The notes below the pieces were generated by a model. The model had not been told where the DNA came from. It did no database searches and saw only the letters and a list, made by a program, of their open reading frames with translations. From Straminergon stramineum (taxonomy: Eukaryota; Streptophyta; Bryopsida; Hypnales; Calliergonaceae), in assembly GCA_963920665.1 (NCBI GenBank), contig OY987266.1, positions 25,098,248-25,162,247 of the forward strand: 64,000 nucleotides of DNA. The letters run 5' to 3'. Shown here one piece after another: positions 36,401 through 48,432 of the stretch; position 1 is the stretch's first letter; each line of letters begins with the position of its first letter. A program made the position numbers and the translations under genes.

Positions 36401-37399
36401 ATTTTTGGAATATTGAACATGGGTCCTTTGCTCCTTTAAGGACCACAGACAGTCCAAATTTTCAAAATTGTGTAGTTGTATTATAAATGTAATTAAAAAT
36501 AATTATTGAATGATACATGAAATTGAATAGAAGTTTTCATATATGATTTATAGATCATAACCTTATAGTTAGATCTATTGAATACTAGACTAACCAATAG
36601 ATTAATTTCTAATAAAATTTGAAACCAATAATTGAAAATTCTTTCTAAAATTCATTCTAGATTGAATATGTGCTTTCTACTATGGCCTCCTCACAAAGCC
36701 TCATCCACTTTCACTCGCCTCATCTACTAGCAAAGTCTCAGTTGATTTCCTTTCCATAATTTTCATATGAATTTTTCTCTTTACATTCAAGATATTAAGT
36801 TCTAATATGGTGATTTATAATATTTTTATTTTACATATTTATTCAAATCGTATTAGACATATTATTTTTTAAATTGGAAATGTTCTTTTCTTGAGGTGAA
36901 AGTGAAAGTGTGAAACATTTTTGAATCCTTTGAACATAGAACATTTGAAAAGAAAACTTCTAATAATTTCTATTGTACAAATTTAAGAGAACTAATACAA
37001 GAATCCACAAATATTGAGATGTATGTAAAGACAAAGACTTTGACAAAGTTTGCTTAGGATATGTTTGCATTCATCTATTGTTCGAAATTGAATGACTATT
37101 GTAACTTTAAGGGATAAAATTTTCGAAGTGACTCTTTACAACTATATATACAACTTCTTGAAATATTTTGTTGGCCTTTATAATATTGTAGGATCCTTAG
37201 TACCTCATAGGATCTATTAAAAGAATTTCAAGACATATTGCAAATATTTCTTGAAGGTTAGATGAGAGAAACCTCAATCTTACCAATACAATTATTATTG
37301 TTATTGTTAAAAATTGTATGCAACTATTCAATCTATAAATTTTGCATCACTCTTGTTGCTTTCTAATCTTTTTCTTTTCTTTTCTATTCATATTTTTAT
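33482..37399. other. Very AT-rich non-coding region
   Basis: Nearly 4 kb with no supportable gene, RNA or element edge. It is the most AT-rich part of the window. Confidence 0.5.
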
Positions 37400-38310
37400 A
37401 TATTTACATGTCCCAAGGCTTTTTTATTTCAAGGAGTAAAAAACTTTAGAACCTTGTTCTTTGTATATTTAAACTATAGGATCTTGCACTAGACTAGTAT
37501 AAGAACGTGTTGGAGAAGTTTCAAAAACTTTAACCATATAGATTGCCAGATATTTGTGTTTAAAGTGAAGAAAATGTTTTTTTTTGCACCTTCTATGACT
37601 GGGTGATAGCCTTTGAATCTTCTTAATTTATAATTTTTACTCTAAAAAATCTTGAATTATAAGAATTTACTGTTGAAGAACTGAGTTTAAAGTCTAGGAA
37701 TTAAAATATAAAATATAATTATAAAAATAAAAATGGTTTTGGTTCTTTAAAAATTTGTTAGGTAGAAGTAGGTCCATGATTGAAGGAAAAACTAACTTGT
37801 TAATAGCTTTAAGATGCAATGGAAACATACTAATCTCAATAGTGAGATTGTTTTTATATACTATACCTTGTGGAACTTCTTCTTTTTTGAAAATTTTGGA
37901 AAATTGAGTTCATGAATGAATCTAAAAAATTCTTTTATCGAGAGGATGTTACAATTGGCTCCAAAACAAGAAGTTCCATAAATTTCACATCACTAATCCA
38001 AATGGAATGAATAAAAGCTTTCTAAGTGGAATAAAAATACAATCTATGAGAAAAAAAATTCATTTTTTTATTTCAAGATTTTTATATTTTCTTTTTTGCT
38101 TCTTGACAAGTTCAAATTTGTACTTAAGATAGATGATGGCTTGAATTTTGTTCCTAGGCATCAACTAAAACAAAAATTATATTTTCAAAAATCTAATGTG
38201 TTTGTTATTCTAACAAAAATGATTCCAAATTTTGCTACAAGAATCGAGATCATAAGAACTTGCCCGAACTTTCATTTGTCCCTCAAAGGGACAATGGGAC
38301 TTTAGAGTTG
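37400..38310 (+). mobile_element. Long TTAA-family element, decayed
   Basis: Collinear with 253-1186: GATCTTGCACTAGACTAGTAT, AAAGTGAAGAAAA, CCTTTGAATCTTCTTAA, CTTGCCCGAA, then CAAAGGGACAATGGGACTTT. The terminal TTAA has decayed (AGAGTTGAAG). No coding frame. Confidence 0.65.
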
Positions 38311-40100
38311 AAGACAATGCTAAAGGGTGCCATGTTGGATTCGGCATCAATTGGGGTGCCCCATAGCATTGCAAATATGAAAAACAAGGTTTTTTTACAT
38401 ACTTTTGTGGGGTAGTTTCAAGAAAGACTTACCATTTTTTGTAGCATTTTGCCCAAACTGCAATTTTTGCACTTAGTACTAGGAATATTGGGAGTACTAT
38501 GAAATAGAACAATCTTAACCCTCTGTCTAGAAAATCAACGGCTAAAAGTATCCTTGTGAGTGCTCTAACTACTTGCAAATAATGAAACAATACTATTTGA
38601 AAAAAAAGACAATTTGTTACAAAAAATAGATACAATGAGGTATAAATTAATAGTGAATAGAAATCATGAACAAAAAATTCAGTAATTGGCAATTTGTGAG
38701 GACTAGATGGTGATTAGATTTCAACAAAAAAATGAAGTTGAAACCATCTTCAATGTTTAGAAGATTGCATGTAAGGGAGCCTTATTTGTAAAAATATGGA
38801 GGCCATAAAATAATGCATTTTTAGATTCCCTTTCATAGGCACATGTTCTCCTACTATGGAAATAGACCACAAAATTTTCAGCTTTAGATCATTAATTTTG
38901 GGTACTTCCTAGTTCTAAAAATCCCTAAACTTCAAAGTGTGACAAATTAGAAAAATTTAATTATAAATATTAAAAAAAATTGAATTTCTAAAAAAAAGAG
39001 GGGGGGGGGGGGGGGGGGATATGATTACAATCAAGTTAACCATCTCCAATAAAAATTTCAAGTTCTTTGGGTTTTACCTTCAAAAGTTCTAGCGAGAAAC
39101 AACTCTGATACTCTGAATGTGATGCAATATTAGACCAGTCTTTCTTGCAATCACCTTGTCACCTATTTAATCGCTATATACCATTCAATGTCAAGGAAGC
39201 ATAGGAAAAATATTTGTTTGTCTCTAAAATGATTTTAGGTACACCTAGTGCTAACATATTTTACATAATATATACAAAAGACTTACCACTAAGTAAGTGA
39301 GCCTAGTGTGAACAAAATTACATTTGTGGTGTACATTTCAAAAACTTCAATGTAAACCACCATTATAATTTTATCCACAATGGGCTTGCTCCCATTTGAG
39401 TCCACAATGGGCTCATTTACCTTAGAGCCGCTTTACATCTAGAGGTGGGGCCAATTTGTTGTGTCAAAGGCCAAGAACCCTCACTTGTGCTTGCACAAAA
39501 CATTGAAATTGGTCCCAACCACTTTACACTTAGAGGCTGGGACAATTTGGTGGAATGAATAGTTAATTCAAGAATGATATGATCCGACATGGCTTGAGCT
39601 TGTTGAATTGGGTGCACCAAAAAATGGGAGGCCAATTGTCAAATTTCATTTACAAAACTTTTTCTTTTAAATATTCTTTTTTTAAACAAATTTGATCCGT
39701 TGGATTTTGTGCAATTGGCCTCAAGTGAAATTGGCCCAACCTCTTAAATGTAAAGCAACCCTGAAAATTTCAGCCCCTATCTCTCTCCTTTCTAGATTTT
39801 ATTGAATCGGACCAGCTTCTTAGCCTTAAGGCCTTTACACATAGGAGAATTGGCCCCTGTTATAATCTTATTCTAATAAGTAGTTGAGGTCAGCCTTTAG
39901 CCCAATCGGCCCTTAGTATCACTATCAGCTGCTCACCAACTTGACTCCGGCATTCAAGCAGAAGTAATATCAAGGATTCAAGGTGTTGGCATCAACGTAT
40001 CTAATCTGAAGATAAATTCAAACATCCTTTCAAGTGTTGCTTAAAAGAAGGGGCGTCATGAAAGCGCAAAGGTGGGTAAAGCATTGGAGCCTGGTTGGTG
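38311..40100. other. Non-coding region with a poly-G tract
   Basis: No gene seen. At 39141 TTTCTTGCAATCACC matches the end of element C. At 39420-39560 a phrase with GAGGTGGGGCCAATTTG recurs about 110 bp later in altered form (GAGGCTGGGACAATTTG). Confidence 0.45.
39000..39018 (+). repeat. Run of about 19 G
   Basis: An uninterrupted G tract from 39000 to 39018 after an A-rich stretch. Confidence 0.85.
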
Positions 40101-41766
40101 GATCACTCTCGAGTCTTAAATGAACCCTGCGAAACTATCGCAAGTGTGGGTTTTCTACACTTGACTTCACCTTCTCTACTGTCTTGAAGAATATTAATCT
40201 GAAGGTGCGACACCTTACAACTAATGACTGTTTTTGTTTTCTTTGGCACAAATCTAGGACCTTGGATTGCACATCGAATAAAACAAATCACAGACCCCAG
40301 CCAGGGCAACTAATGATTTTCCAGTTCCAGGGCATGATCATAAATTGGAATAAATGACTTAGAATGATCTGAATTACGTTGCTGTGTTTGCCGTTGTTCG
40401 CCACACCTGGAAATAATTAATTCCCATGCATCCGATGACACTGACTGAACTGATCGATCTTGCATGTCTCATGAACTTAGTAATGTGATTGGAGTCGTGT
40501 ACAGGAAATTTCACCTTCTGTCCTACCAGAGTTATGACAGATTATTCTACAAGAGAATCAATTCGTCACACGCTTAATTGGGCGGCTTGCAATCCTTGCA
40601 TACATTGGGGGTGTCAGAGTGCGAGACTTTCTGCAAGAAGAGGTATCTGATTCAATTCTCAAATTCTTTGTGAGGGATATGTGCAGTACATTTATGAGAA
40701 CGTGGAGCTCAGCATCGTGCAGGCCTGCAGGGCTCGAAATGGGAAGAAATAGGAGAAACTGTCACGCACTCTGCACCCCTAACGAACCCGACCTAGAGTT
40801 CTGAATTTGCGTTTCCAAATTCGCTTCTGTTCTTAGAACAGAAAACTTGCACTCTGACACACCTCCTATTACAACAAGCATACCGTATGAAGTGAAGTCA
40901 AGAGCTGATTATTACGGAGTATTACAATACTGGAAGCAGCACACAAACCTGCAAATTAACCCACTCAATTATGGCTATGGTTGGAACAACCTGGCCCAAG
41001 TTTCACTAGAACTCCCATTGCAACCAAGGAATACGACTGGAACATGATGCAAGTATGCAACATTGCCGACATGGAAAACTATAAATAATCGTTGATAACA
41101 ATCAGTGTACTTGTTTACATGAATATCGAAATGTACAAGGCCAGATAATCTCAAAACCTGGATACAGGGGAGATTCAATAGCTCGTATGGAACGGTAATT
41201 CACGAAAGTAAAATGGTGTACCTGCACTTTAACCCTTCTAATCTACACTTCCTCGATGCTTCTCGTTCAAGCCGGGGTTCAAGCGAGACTAACTAAATCG
41301 TGCGGAGCTAGGGCTGAACATATATTAATTCACATAAGCAAGATGAGGTATCTGCAATTCAGCCTATTAATCGATCTACACTAACTCATTGCTAATCATT
41401 CATACGAGAATAGTCTATGCAATCCATGTGCAGCATGGATTAAACCAACACTAATTCACACAAGCAAGATGGTGTAAGTGGAAGTCAGCCGCCTAACTAC
41501 ATTAGCCCACGGGTACAGAAAGCTGAGATTGCAATTATAGCTTTCGCAACGGTTTCGGCATAGATATGCATCGATTCCGTGCCCAAGACTTTCTGCAATA
41601 ACTTTGCAGCAGTTTTGCGATGGGTTGCAATAGACCATAAGTTTAAGTCAAATTACAAAACCGCTACAAAACCATTGCAAAATAGTTGATGATGTGCTGC
41701 AACCGCTACCTCCTGTTGCAGTACACTCTGCTACTATTTGTACAGATTATAACAAGACAATTGTAA
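40101..41766. other. Less AT-rich non-coding block 3' of the unrecognised gene
   Basis: May hold the 3' UTR or further exons of the gene ending at 41767. Three degenerate tandem units (near 41205, 41335 and 41458), each with AAGATGGTGTA-like then TTCAGCC-like phrases about 125 bp apart, are visible. No supportable coding frame. Confidence 0.4.
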
Positions 41767-42621
41767 TCAACTCACCGACTTTCTAAATTTTCGAGAACTG
41801 GAAATGCTGAGCCCCGAGAAAAGGCTATTGAAGAAGGTGGAAGTTCTCTTCTTCTTCTTCTTGTTCCGGCTGGAACCCGGAGACGCGGTCGAGTCGCCGG
41901 CATGCCATGAATGCGGCGCCGGATGCGCATTCACAACCTTACGACGCGGCTTGTGATCAACCTCGGTGAATTCGTCCTCCCAAAGAGCCAGGCTCTCATC
42001 CACGCGCTCATCCTCCACGTCGAGTTCGCGACGGAAGCTGAGCGTCCTGGCCAAGCTGGTGACCCGTTGCGTGTCCATGGCCTTACTGGGCGCCACAACC
42101 ATGAGCCTCTTCCGCTGCTCGCGTCGGAAGGCCATGTCCGAGCAGCTCGCGGAGCTGTGTCGCTTGGGCGCTTGTTGTTGTTGGGGGAAGAAGACATCGT
42201 CGATGCTGCAGGTGCGACTGGCGCAGTCCATCAGGAGGAAATCGTCGTCGGAAGTGGCGTGACTGGTGTGACTGGTGCGATTGCTGCTGCTGGTGAACAC
42301 TGAGCTTGTGCTGCCGTCGTCGAACTGTCCAAGCTCCGGAGATTCCAACCATGTCTTCGTTGGGGTGACGAGCGGGGCTTCCAAGTAGCGCCTGGGCTTC
42401 GGGGAGGGGTAGGCGGAGTTTCGGTAGTCTCGGTAGTCTCGGAGGAACTGCTGTTGCTGCGATTTGAAGGAACTGCTGCCGTTGCGGGCGTTCGGGTTTA
42501 GGGATTCCTGAACTGTCTCTGGGATTGTCAGTCTGTATACCCCCATTGGAACCCCGGTCTCTCGAGATTCTGCTGCTGCTGCTGCTGCCCCTGTTTGCAG
42601 CGTCAACAACCTCCCTGGCAT
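41767..42621 (-). CDS. Unrecognised Ser/Gln-rich basic protein, 284 codons, single open exon
   Basis: A long ATG-to-TGA frame on the minus strand in a locally GC-rich stretch. I do not recognise the family. The N-terminus (MPGRLLTLQTG) leads into an Ala run and then GVPMGVYRLTIP. The middle is rich in Ser, Gln and Arg (SQQQQF, RDYRDYRNS, FPQQQQ). Further on come RTLSFRREL, an acidic patch (DVEDERVDESLALWEDEF), and a Lys cluster (NKKKKKR) resembling a nuclear localisation signal near the end. No catalytic motif or membrane segment is visible. The last codons contain a perfect splice-donor consensus (TCG|GTGAGT) just before the stop. The true gene may therefore splice to a further exon below 41767, and the apparent C-terminus may be intronic. 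The length and biased but non-repetitive composition favour a real gene over chance. Confidence 0.6.
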   Translation of the reverse strand: MPGRLLTLQTGAAAAAAESRETGVPMGVYRLTIPETVQESLNPNARNGSSSFKSQQQQFLRDYRDYRNSAYPSPKPRRYLEAPLVTPTKTWLESPELGQFDDGSTSSVFTSSSNRTSHTSHATSDDDFLLMDCASRTCSIDDVFFPQQQQAPKRHSSASCSDMAFRREQRKRLMVVAPSKAMDTQRVTSLARTLSFRRELDVEDERVDESLALWEDEFTEVDHKPRRKVVNAHPAPHSWHAGDSTASPGSSRNKKKKKRTSTFFNSLFSGLSISSSRKFRKSVS

Positions 42622-44005
42622 AATATAAGCGCCATAAGCTCCCTACGTTCGCGCGCAGCCTCCGCCGCGCAACGAAAAAATCGAGCACATACAGCGGAAT
42701 TCAGAACTAGTCGCCAAAATTCTACCTGTTACTGTACTTACAACCACGCCTTCACAGGTAACTCAACTGAAATGGAACTCGGCCTGCACTCCTGAAACAT
42801 TCTGAGCCCCCATGGGACCTGAGTCACCCACCACAGTGATAGTCTCTCCGATCCTCTTTCACAAGTTTAGCAAACACTACTATGCCTGAATTCCGATCCT
42901 TGCCAACATCGTAACAACTCTTCCACAAGTCGATGAAGTGTTACCAAGAATGTTGAAACAGCAGCTTAACGAACAGGCAACCAAAAAATTTCCACTGCTT
43001 GAATTCCTTGCCAGTACTGTAGGTAATTAATCACTCTCCCACAATGCAAGTTGATGGAGCGTTAGCAAAACTACTAGAACGGGAGCTCCACGGATCTCGC
43101 TAGCTAGTGCAGACTTGAGGTTTGCAAGACTTGCAGCATCGATTGTAATAATGCAGGAGTATGCAGGAGTTGAAGGGTGCTTAGTGATCGGCACTCTTGG
43201 CGCGTGTACGTAGAAGCTGAAGAGCATCTGGAGTTCTGGACAGCCGCAACTTGGTGATATCTATCCCCGCTTCACGTGCCCCGCCCACTGTTCCCCGCGG
43301 TAGCGGCGGACCTCATTACTGTACGCACTAGTATGCAGTAATGACGAGTTTCCTAACAACACTTATTTTGGTACGCCTGTCACCTACAATTCCATTTCGT
43401 ACGTAAAAGCCCAGTTTATACGGTATCATCGGTTACTTGGTCATCGGTCTCTTCTGAGGTGTACTTAATCGGGTTTTGCGGGGGGTCGAATTTTCGCCCC
43501 TCTGCCACAAGTTTGAGCCTGTCAAACTCCTTCCTCCCTCCAGAATTGCGCCAGTGCTGTGAAGGTTTGTGGCAGTGTCCTGTTAAAAAAACCCGCCGGT
43601 CAGGTGTTGGAACAAAAGTAATTCGTCGCAAATGTCGGTCTTCTGAAACTCTGGGCGCTTGCGTTGTGCACACTGAACGAGATCTTTTCTGGTGCGTGAA
43701 TCGTGTTCATGCTTCAGGTAATCAATTGCCTATATGGCTACGGTGAGGGTAGATTCAATCATCATTTGGGGATTGCCAAATTTTATGAACAAAAATTCAT
43801 TAGTGGACTTTTATGAGAATTCCTCTCTTGTGGTAAGGTAAGGTATGCTCGCTCAAGTTGAGAAGTCTAGTTCAGCAAGGAAAATTCAATGTATGCGGTA
43901 TGCGACAGGTATGCGACAGGTATGCTGCTGGCTTGTGTATGTGGTTACATTTGTGGTGAGTTTTCAGTAAGTTGTGGTCGTGTTTGGAAAGGCCCTCCAA
44001 GTAAG
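42622..44005. other. Upstream of the unrecognised gene
   Basis: GC-richer up to about 43740; likely promoter and 5' UTR of the minus-strand gene. Frames at 43416-43746 overlap on opposite strands and match nothing I know. A short direct repeat, GTATGCGACAGGTATGCGACAG, with one inexact base, occurs near 43895-43922. Confidence 0.4.
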
Positions 44006-45693
44006 TTAACCCTACAAGGACGCCGTGGACATTATGTGTTTGATGGATGACAAAGAATCCTTCTATACAAGATAGAAGTGTAAATGTTCATCCTCGGATT
44101 TTTCTGTGAAAAGGGAGGTGTTGCACAACAGTTAGTTTGACTTGCAATAGGTGATCTTGAGTTTTTTTAAGCTAATGATATGCATGGTACTCTAAACACT
44201 ACAAGAAACTAGGTATAAACATGACTTCATGGAAGTCACTCTAGACAACTATGACTAGTAAATGACTTGAGGCCCCTGGAGTCATAGTGGACCAGACATT
44301 TAAATGTGACTGGCAATTGTATTGTTGCCATCAACTTTGACATGGATGTAAAAAGGATGAGAGGGTCTACATGGTTGATGAGGTGGATATGAATTGTTTT
44401 TGAAAAGGTTTGGCAGCTACTCATTTTGAAAGGAATTTTTGCTAATGTGTACATGTCAAAGTCGTGTCATAGTCACAACAAAGTTGTATTAGCATTGTGT
44501 CAAATTCTTGTTAGAGTCATGTTAGTGTCATGTTTAAGTCACTATAAAGTCATTTTGAAGTTGTGATGTAGTCTTTGTGCCATCAAAATGGATTGACATG
44601 TGGCAAGTCATTCTATAATCATTCTTAAGTGATGTGGATTTAGGATATATGTCATTCTCCAAGGTTGTTCAAAATTCCATGGTAATACACCATACAAAAT
44701 ATGCCACACAATATACCACATACAATCACCATATATAATACATCATATATCATATTTGACATATGTAGTGCATGGCTTTCAAAGCCACTTAGTGTGTGAG
44801 TGTAATGAGGTGAAATGACAAGCCTTTTGTAGAAGTGGGGTAGTAAGAGGCAAGACAAACTATGTGGGATATGTGAAATGTAGGAATTGTATTACAAGTA
44901 ATATTTCAAACCTCATTGAAGCATAGTAGATTAACATTTTTCAAAAAACTTTGAACTCATAAAAGTTGGTAAATCAATCTCACTTTCATCCCCAAAAATT
45001 CGTTTTAGATTTCAAGTCTCAAAACAAAAGTTATAGACAAATTTGGAGACACCACAATGTTTAAGGAGGTTGTACTCAAGTCTAGCTACATAGTAGTGTA
45101 GAAGATGTATAGAAGTCATATCTCAGTTGTTCTTATAATAAATTATTGCATCACAACTTGAAGGTCATTTAATTGGAGTCATTATAAAGTCATACCATTG
45201 GGTTGCACCCTACCTTTGTTGTATCCACTCTAATTGAAAATTGAACTATTTGTCTGCTTTGATACTAGCGTGTTTGGCTCGAGGGTTTTGTTTCATGAGT
45301 AATTTTTAAGTCAAATTGGACACCCAATCATAAAAGTACCCCATTTTTTATAGTGTGGCCCAAGTATGTAGGATTTGCATGCGTGAGTGATTCTATGTCA
45401 CATGTGTATTTCCTAAGCTATTGCTAAGAGTGTAGAAGTTGCCTTAAGCCACATAGGTAGAAGAGGTCGTTTTCATGTCTAGGTATGTAGGTTAGTCCAA
45501 GATGTTTTGGAGTCATATGTTATTCGTTTTGAAGTAAGAGTATTGTAACACGACTTCAATGTCATTGATTTAGAGTCATTGAGAAGTCATCTTTGTGGCA
45601 TGCACAAAGATCTCGTTTGATGGGCTCTGGATGTGGTTGTAGGAAATGGATGGTGAAAGAAGTAGCAAATCCTTGTACTTCTAGATTGGCAAA

Positions 45694-46299
45694 TTGGATT
45701 CAGAACAGTGTAAGATTTTCGGAGTTGGACTTGACAAAATTGGAGGACATGGACCGCTTGCTCTTCAAGAAAAAGCCATTACAAAAAGTGACACGATACT
45801 CACACATCATTGCGTTTGGAAACCACTTCCGAGTGGAGGACAAGACAATGACACAACTATTGAGCTACAATATGGTGTGGCTTTTACTTTTCAGTTGCCA
45901 TCAAGGAGTGAAGGTCAAGTACTCGTGAATTATGTCGGAGTCCTTAGGGATGTTTTGGAGCTAGATTATGGTGCACTGCATTTGAAGGTCATTTTCTTCT
46001 AGTGTGAGTGGATGAAGACCCAAGACAATTACAGAAACTCCACTTACATGAAGGATGACTTCGGATTCCTTGTGGTCAACTTCCGCCACAAACTATCCTA
46101 CAATGAAGAGCCCTTCATTTTCCCTAGTCAAGCCACACAAATGTTTTTTTCAGATGTAGAAGGGAGACTTGGTATGAGGCTTTTCCACCGCAAGGTGAAG
46201 AAAAACCCCAAGAGTTGGCCGGTAGGGAGTGTATGGGACACCTACCTAGATTGCCTTCCAAGCAATGGACTCCTAAATGCTTTTTTATCAATTTTTTAA
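45694..46299 (+). pseudogene. DUF4216-like CACTA protein fragment with in-frame stop
   Basis: Two frames in the same phase, 45694-46002 and 46012-46299, are separated by a TAG at 46000-46002. The order of motifs fits the DUF4216 domain of plant CACTA transposon proteins: YVGVLRDVLELDYG, then a CEW following the stop where the family has a Cys-x-Trp, then DDFGFLVVNF and EEPFIFPSQATQMFF. The transposase (TNP2-type) domain itself is not found. The fragment is collinear with the element and presumably a relic. Confidence 0.75.
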
Positions 46300-46878
46300 C
46301 ATTAAACTACTCTAAGTGGAATGAGGGCAGCACCCTTACACCATCCTAATATGCACCCTAAAATCCTCCAATGACCCTAGTGCCTACTTTGGGAGGTTAG
46401 GGCAACCTACTAGGCCTAATTTTGCCTAAAATTAGCCCTTTGGGCACCAAATGGGTCAATTTGGTGTCCTGAAATTAAATTCCAGCACACCACAACCACC
46501 CCATTCCTAACTAACTTCCTAAATTGATGCCCAAGACTTCCCTAATTCCATAGATCCCATCCCTAACATATTCACCCATTCTTTTTAGGCCAATTAATTT
46601 CTTCCTTCAATTTCCTAATCCATACCCTAACCCTAATTTTACCCCAATTTGGGCAGCGCTTCCGCGCTTCCGCGCTTGCCCTAAAACCCTAAAAAATCCT
46701 CATAGACCCTATACACATTCACACCCCACAAGAACATTGCATGCAAGTCATTGAACTATTGCTTCAAGATGGATAAGAAAATATCATATTGTAATTAACA
46801 TTACATTTGGATTCAGCTGAATCACAAGGAAAAAAAAGATGAAATACCCAAAATCAACTGCCGCTAGATGGGCAGCAG

Positions 46879-47215
46879 ACCTTGTCCCACTAAAATGCTC
46901 GCCCCAGCTTTGTCCTTACTCCAAATCTGGCGAGACTTGTCTCGTTGAAAAGCTGACTTTCCCATCTTTTTCCTCCCCAAAATTCACGTTGATTTGCTTT
47001 GCCGAACTCCCACAATCACTCGCCAAAGTCGTCAGTCTTCCGTGGCGGAGGCGGCTTGACCTCCTCACACTAAATCGGTCGCTCCGTCCTCGTCCTTTCT
47101 CGGAATTGGTCGAGACTGGTCTTGTTGGAAAGCTGACTTTCTCTTCTCCATCCTCCCCAAAATTCAGTCCATTTCGCTCTTCCAATCTCTCTAAATCAAT
47201 CACCAAAGTTGGAAG
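46879..47215. repeat. Two tandem copies, 180-bp period, inside the CACTA element
   Basis: Units 46879-47035 and 47059-47215. Shared phrases are CGAGACT(T/G)GTC, GTTG(A/G)AAAGCTGACTTTC, TCCTCCCCAAAATTCA and CACCAAAGT-like at constant 180-bp spacing. The 154-codon frame over it (46839-47303) reflects the repeat rather than a known protein. Confidence 0.8.
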
Positions 47216-47524
47216 TCCCCTCTCAATTCAACAAAAAACTAATTCTCTCCACTCCAATTCCCATCTGACCTCACTCCCATCATTCCTTCACCACTTTTTC
47301 TAAAAAAATGGTGACCTACTCGACAAATTGTCCTACTTTGGTTCCCTCATCTTAATCTCTAGCTTCTCATGCTTTCAAAACGCCTTTCATCACCAAGAAT
47401 GCTCTCCAACACACATGTACACGAAATTAGGGAAAATTGAGAGAGAGTTGAGGGAAAGAGAGAGAGAGCTCCAAACCCTAATTTTGCCTATATCCAGCTT
47501 TCTAACAGATTAATTTTCTAAACT

Positions 47525-47765
47525 ACTTTCATCCTACACTAATTCACTGTTAATCCACTAATTTGGTGCAAAATGCTCCAAATTAGTACAAATCGCACTA
47601 GGTTATTGTAAATCCACTAATTTAGTGTAAATTGCTCTATTTTAGTGTTCCACCCCCTAAATTACTGTAAAACCCTCTAACTTACTGTAAAATCTTATTT
47701 TAGTGTTTCTAGCCCTATTTTAGTGTTTTACTCACTCCAGTAGTGTTTTAGACATAGTTTTAGTT
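47525..47765. repeat. Degenerate short-motif array (TTTAGTGT / TTACTGTAAA)
   Basis: About ten imperfect units built from CTAATTTAGTGTAAA, TTACTGTAAAACCCT and TTTTAGTGTTT follow one another, inside the CACTA element. Confidence 0.6.
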
Positions 47766-48015
47766 TAACTAACCTCTTTTGTGTTTTTTCTTTTTTATTA
47801 TTTTTGTGGTTTTTAATTTACTTTTAGTTTCATTTCCTACTTCTAGTCTTTTGTTTTCATTTTCATTTTTCATTTTTCATTTTCATTCTCATCATTTTAT
47901 TGTTAGCCTAATTTGGTTACTCTACCAAATATTGCTTAACCTCTTTTTAGTTTTAACTTCCCATTTTTCCCCTAGAATTTCCCCTAATTTCCTCCTAATT
48001 GCATTTTCTAGCGTG

Positions 48016-48122
48016 TCATGCTTGCATTCTCCACGGTGGTGCTAATGAAGGCATCCATTGTGTCGTAATTAGGATTTGTAAATTCATCTTCATTAGCACC
48101 ACCGTGGAGAATGCAAGCATGA
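48016..48122. repeat. Perfect inverted repeat: 35-bp arms, 37-nt spacer
   Basis: Arms 48016-48050 and 48088-48122 are exact reverse complements, containing GCTTGCATTCTCCACGG and CCGTGGAGAATGCAAGC. The retrotransposon's target duplication begins 7 bp downstream. Confidence 0.95.
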
Positions 48123-48134
48123 TTGCTCCTTAGA

Positions 48135-48432
48135 TGTTACGAGTATGTCGTAACTCGGGACTTAGGTACTCACTAGTAAAAGGTAGTTATGACGGTTTGC
48201 CATTGGTGCTTTGACGTTGCCATATAATCCCAGTGAAGGGGGATTGTCCCTTACGTTACATATTGTTGAATATAGCAGAAACGCATCGTTTGGACTCACT
48301 AGTTGCCTTGCATTTATCGTGGCTTGATATGTTTGCTGAGAGTTGTCTTCATCTCAAGATTGGGAGGTTATCATGATCAAAGAAACAATGAAGCATCGAT
48401 AGTAATCCAGGTTTGGATTCTCCACCGTAACA
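48135..48432 (+). repeat. 5' LTR of the chromovirus
   Basis: 298 bp, TGTTACGAG..CGTAACA. It differs from the 3' LTR at about 25 positions by eye, nearly all C/T or G/A. Confidence 0.95.

Noticed and set aside
41911..42303. Plus-strand and second minus-strand frames over the unrecognised gene
   Set aside because: Overlapping frames in a GC-rich coding region; the 284-codon frame has the more protein-like composition.
43416..43746. Opposed frames of 85 and 95 codons
   Set aside because: They overlap each other and neither shows a known domain.
46839..47303. 154-codon frame in the CACTA element
   Set aside because: It translates a 180-bp tandem repeat, with an equally open frame on the other strand.
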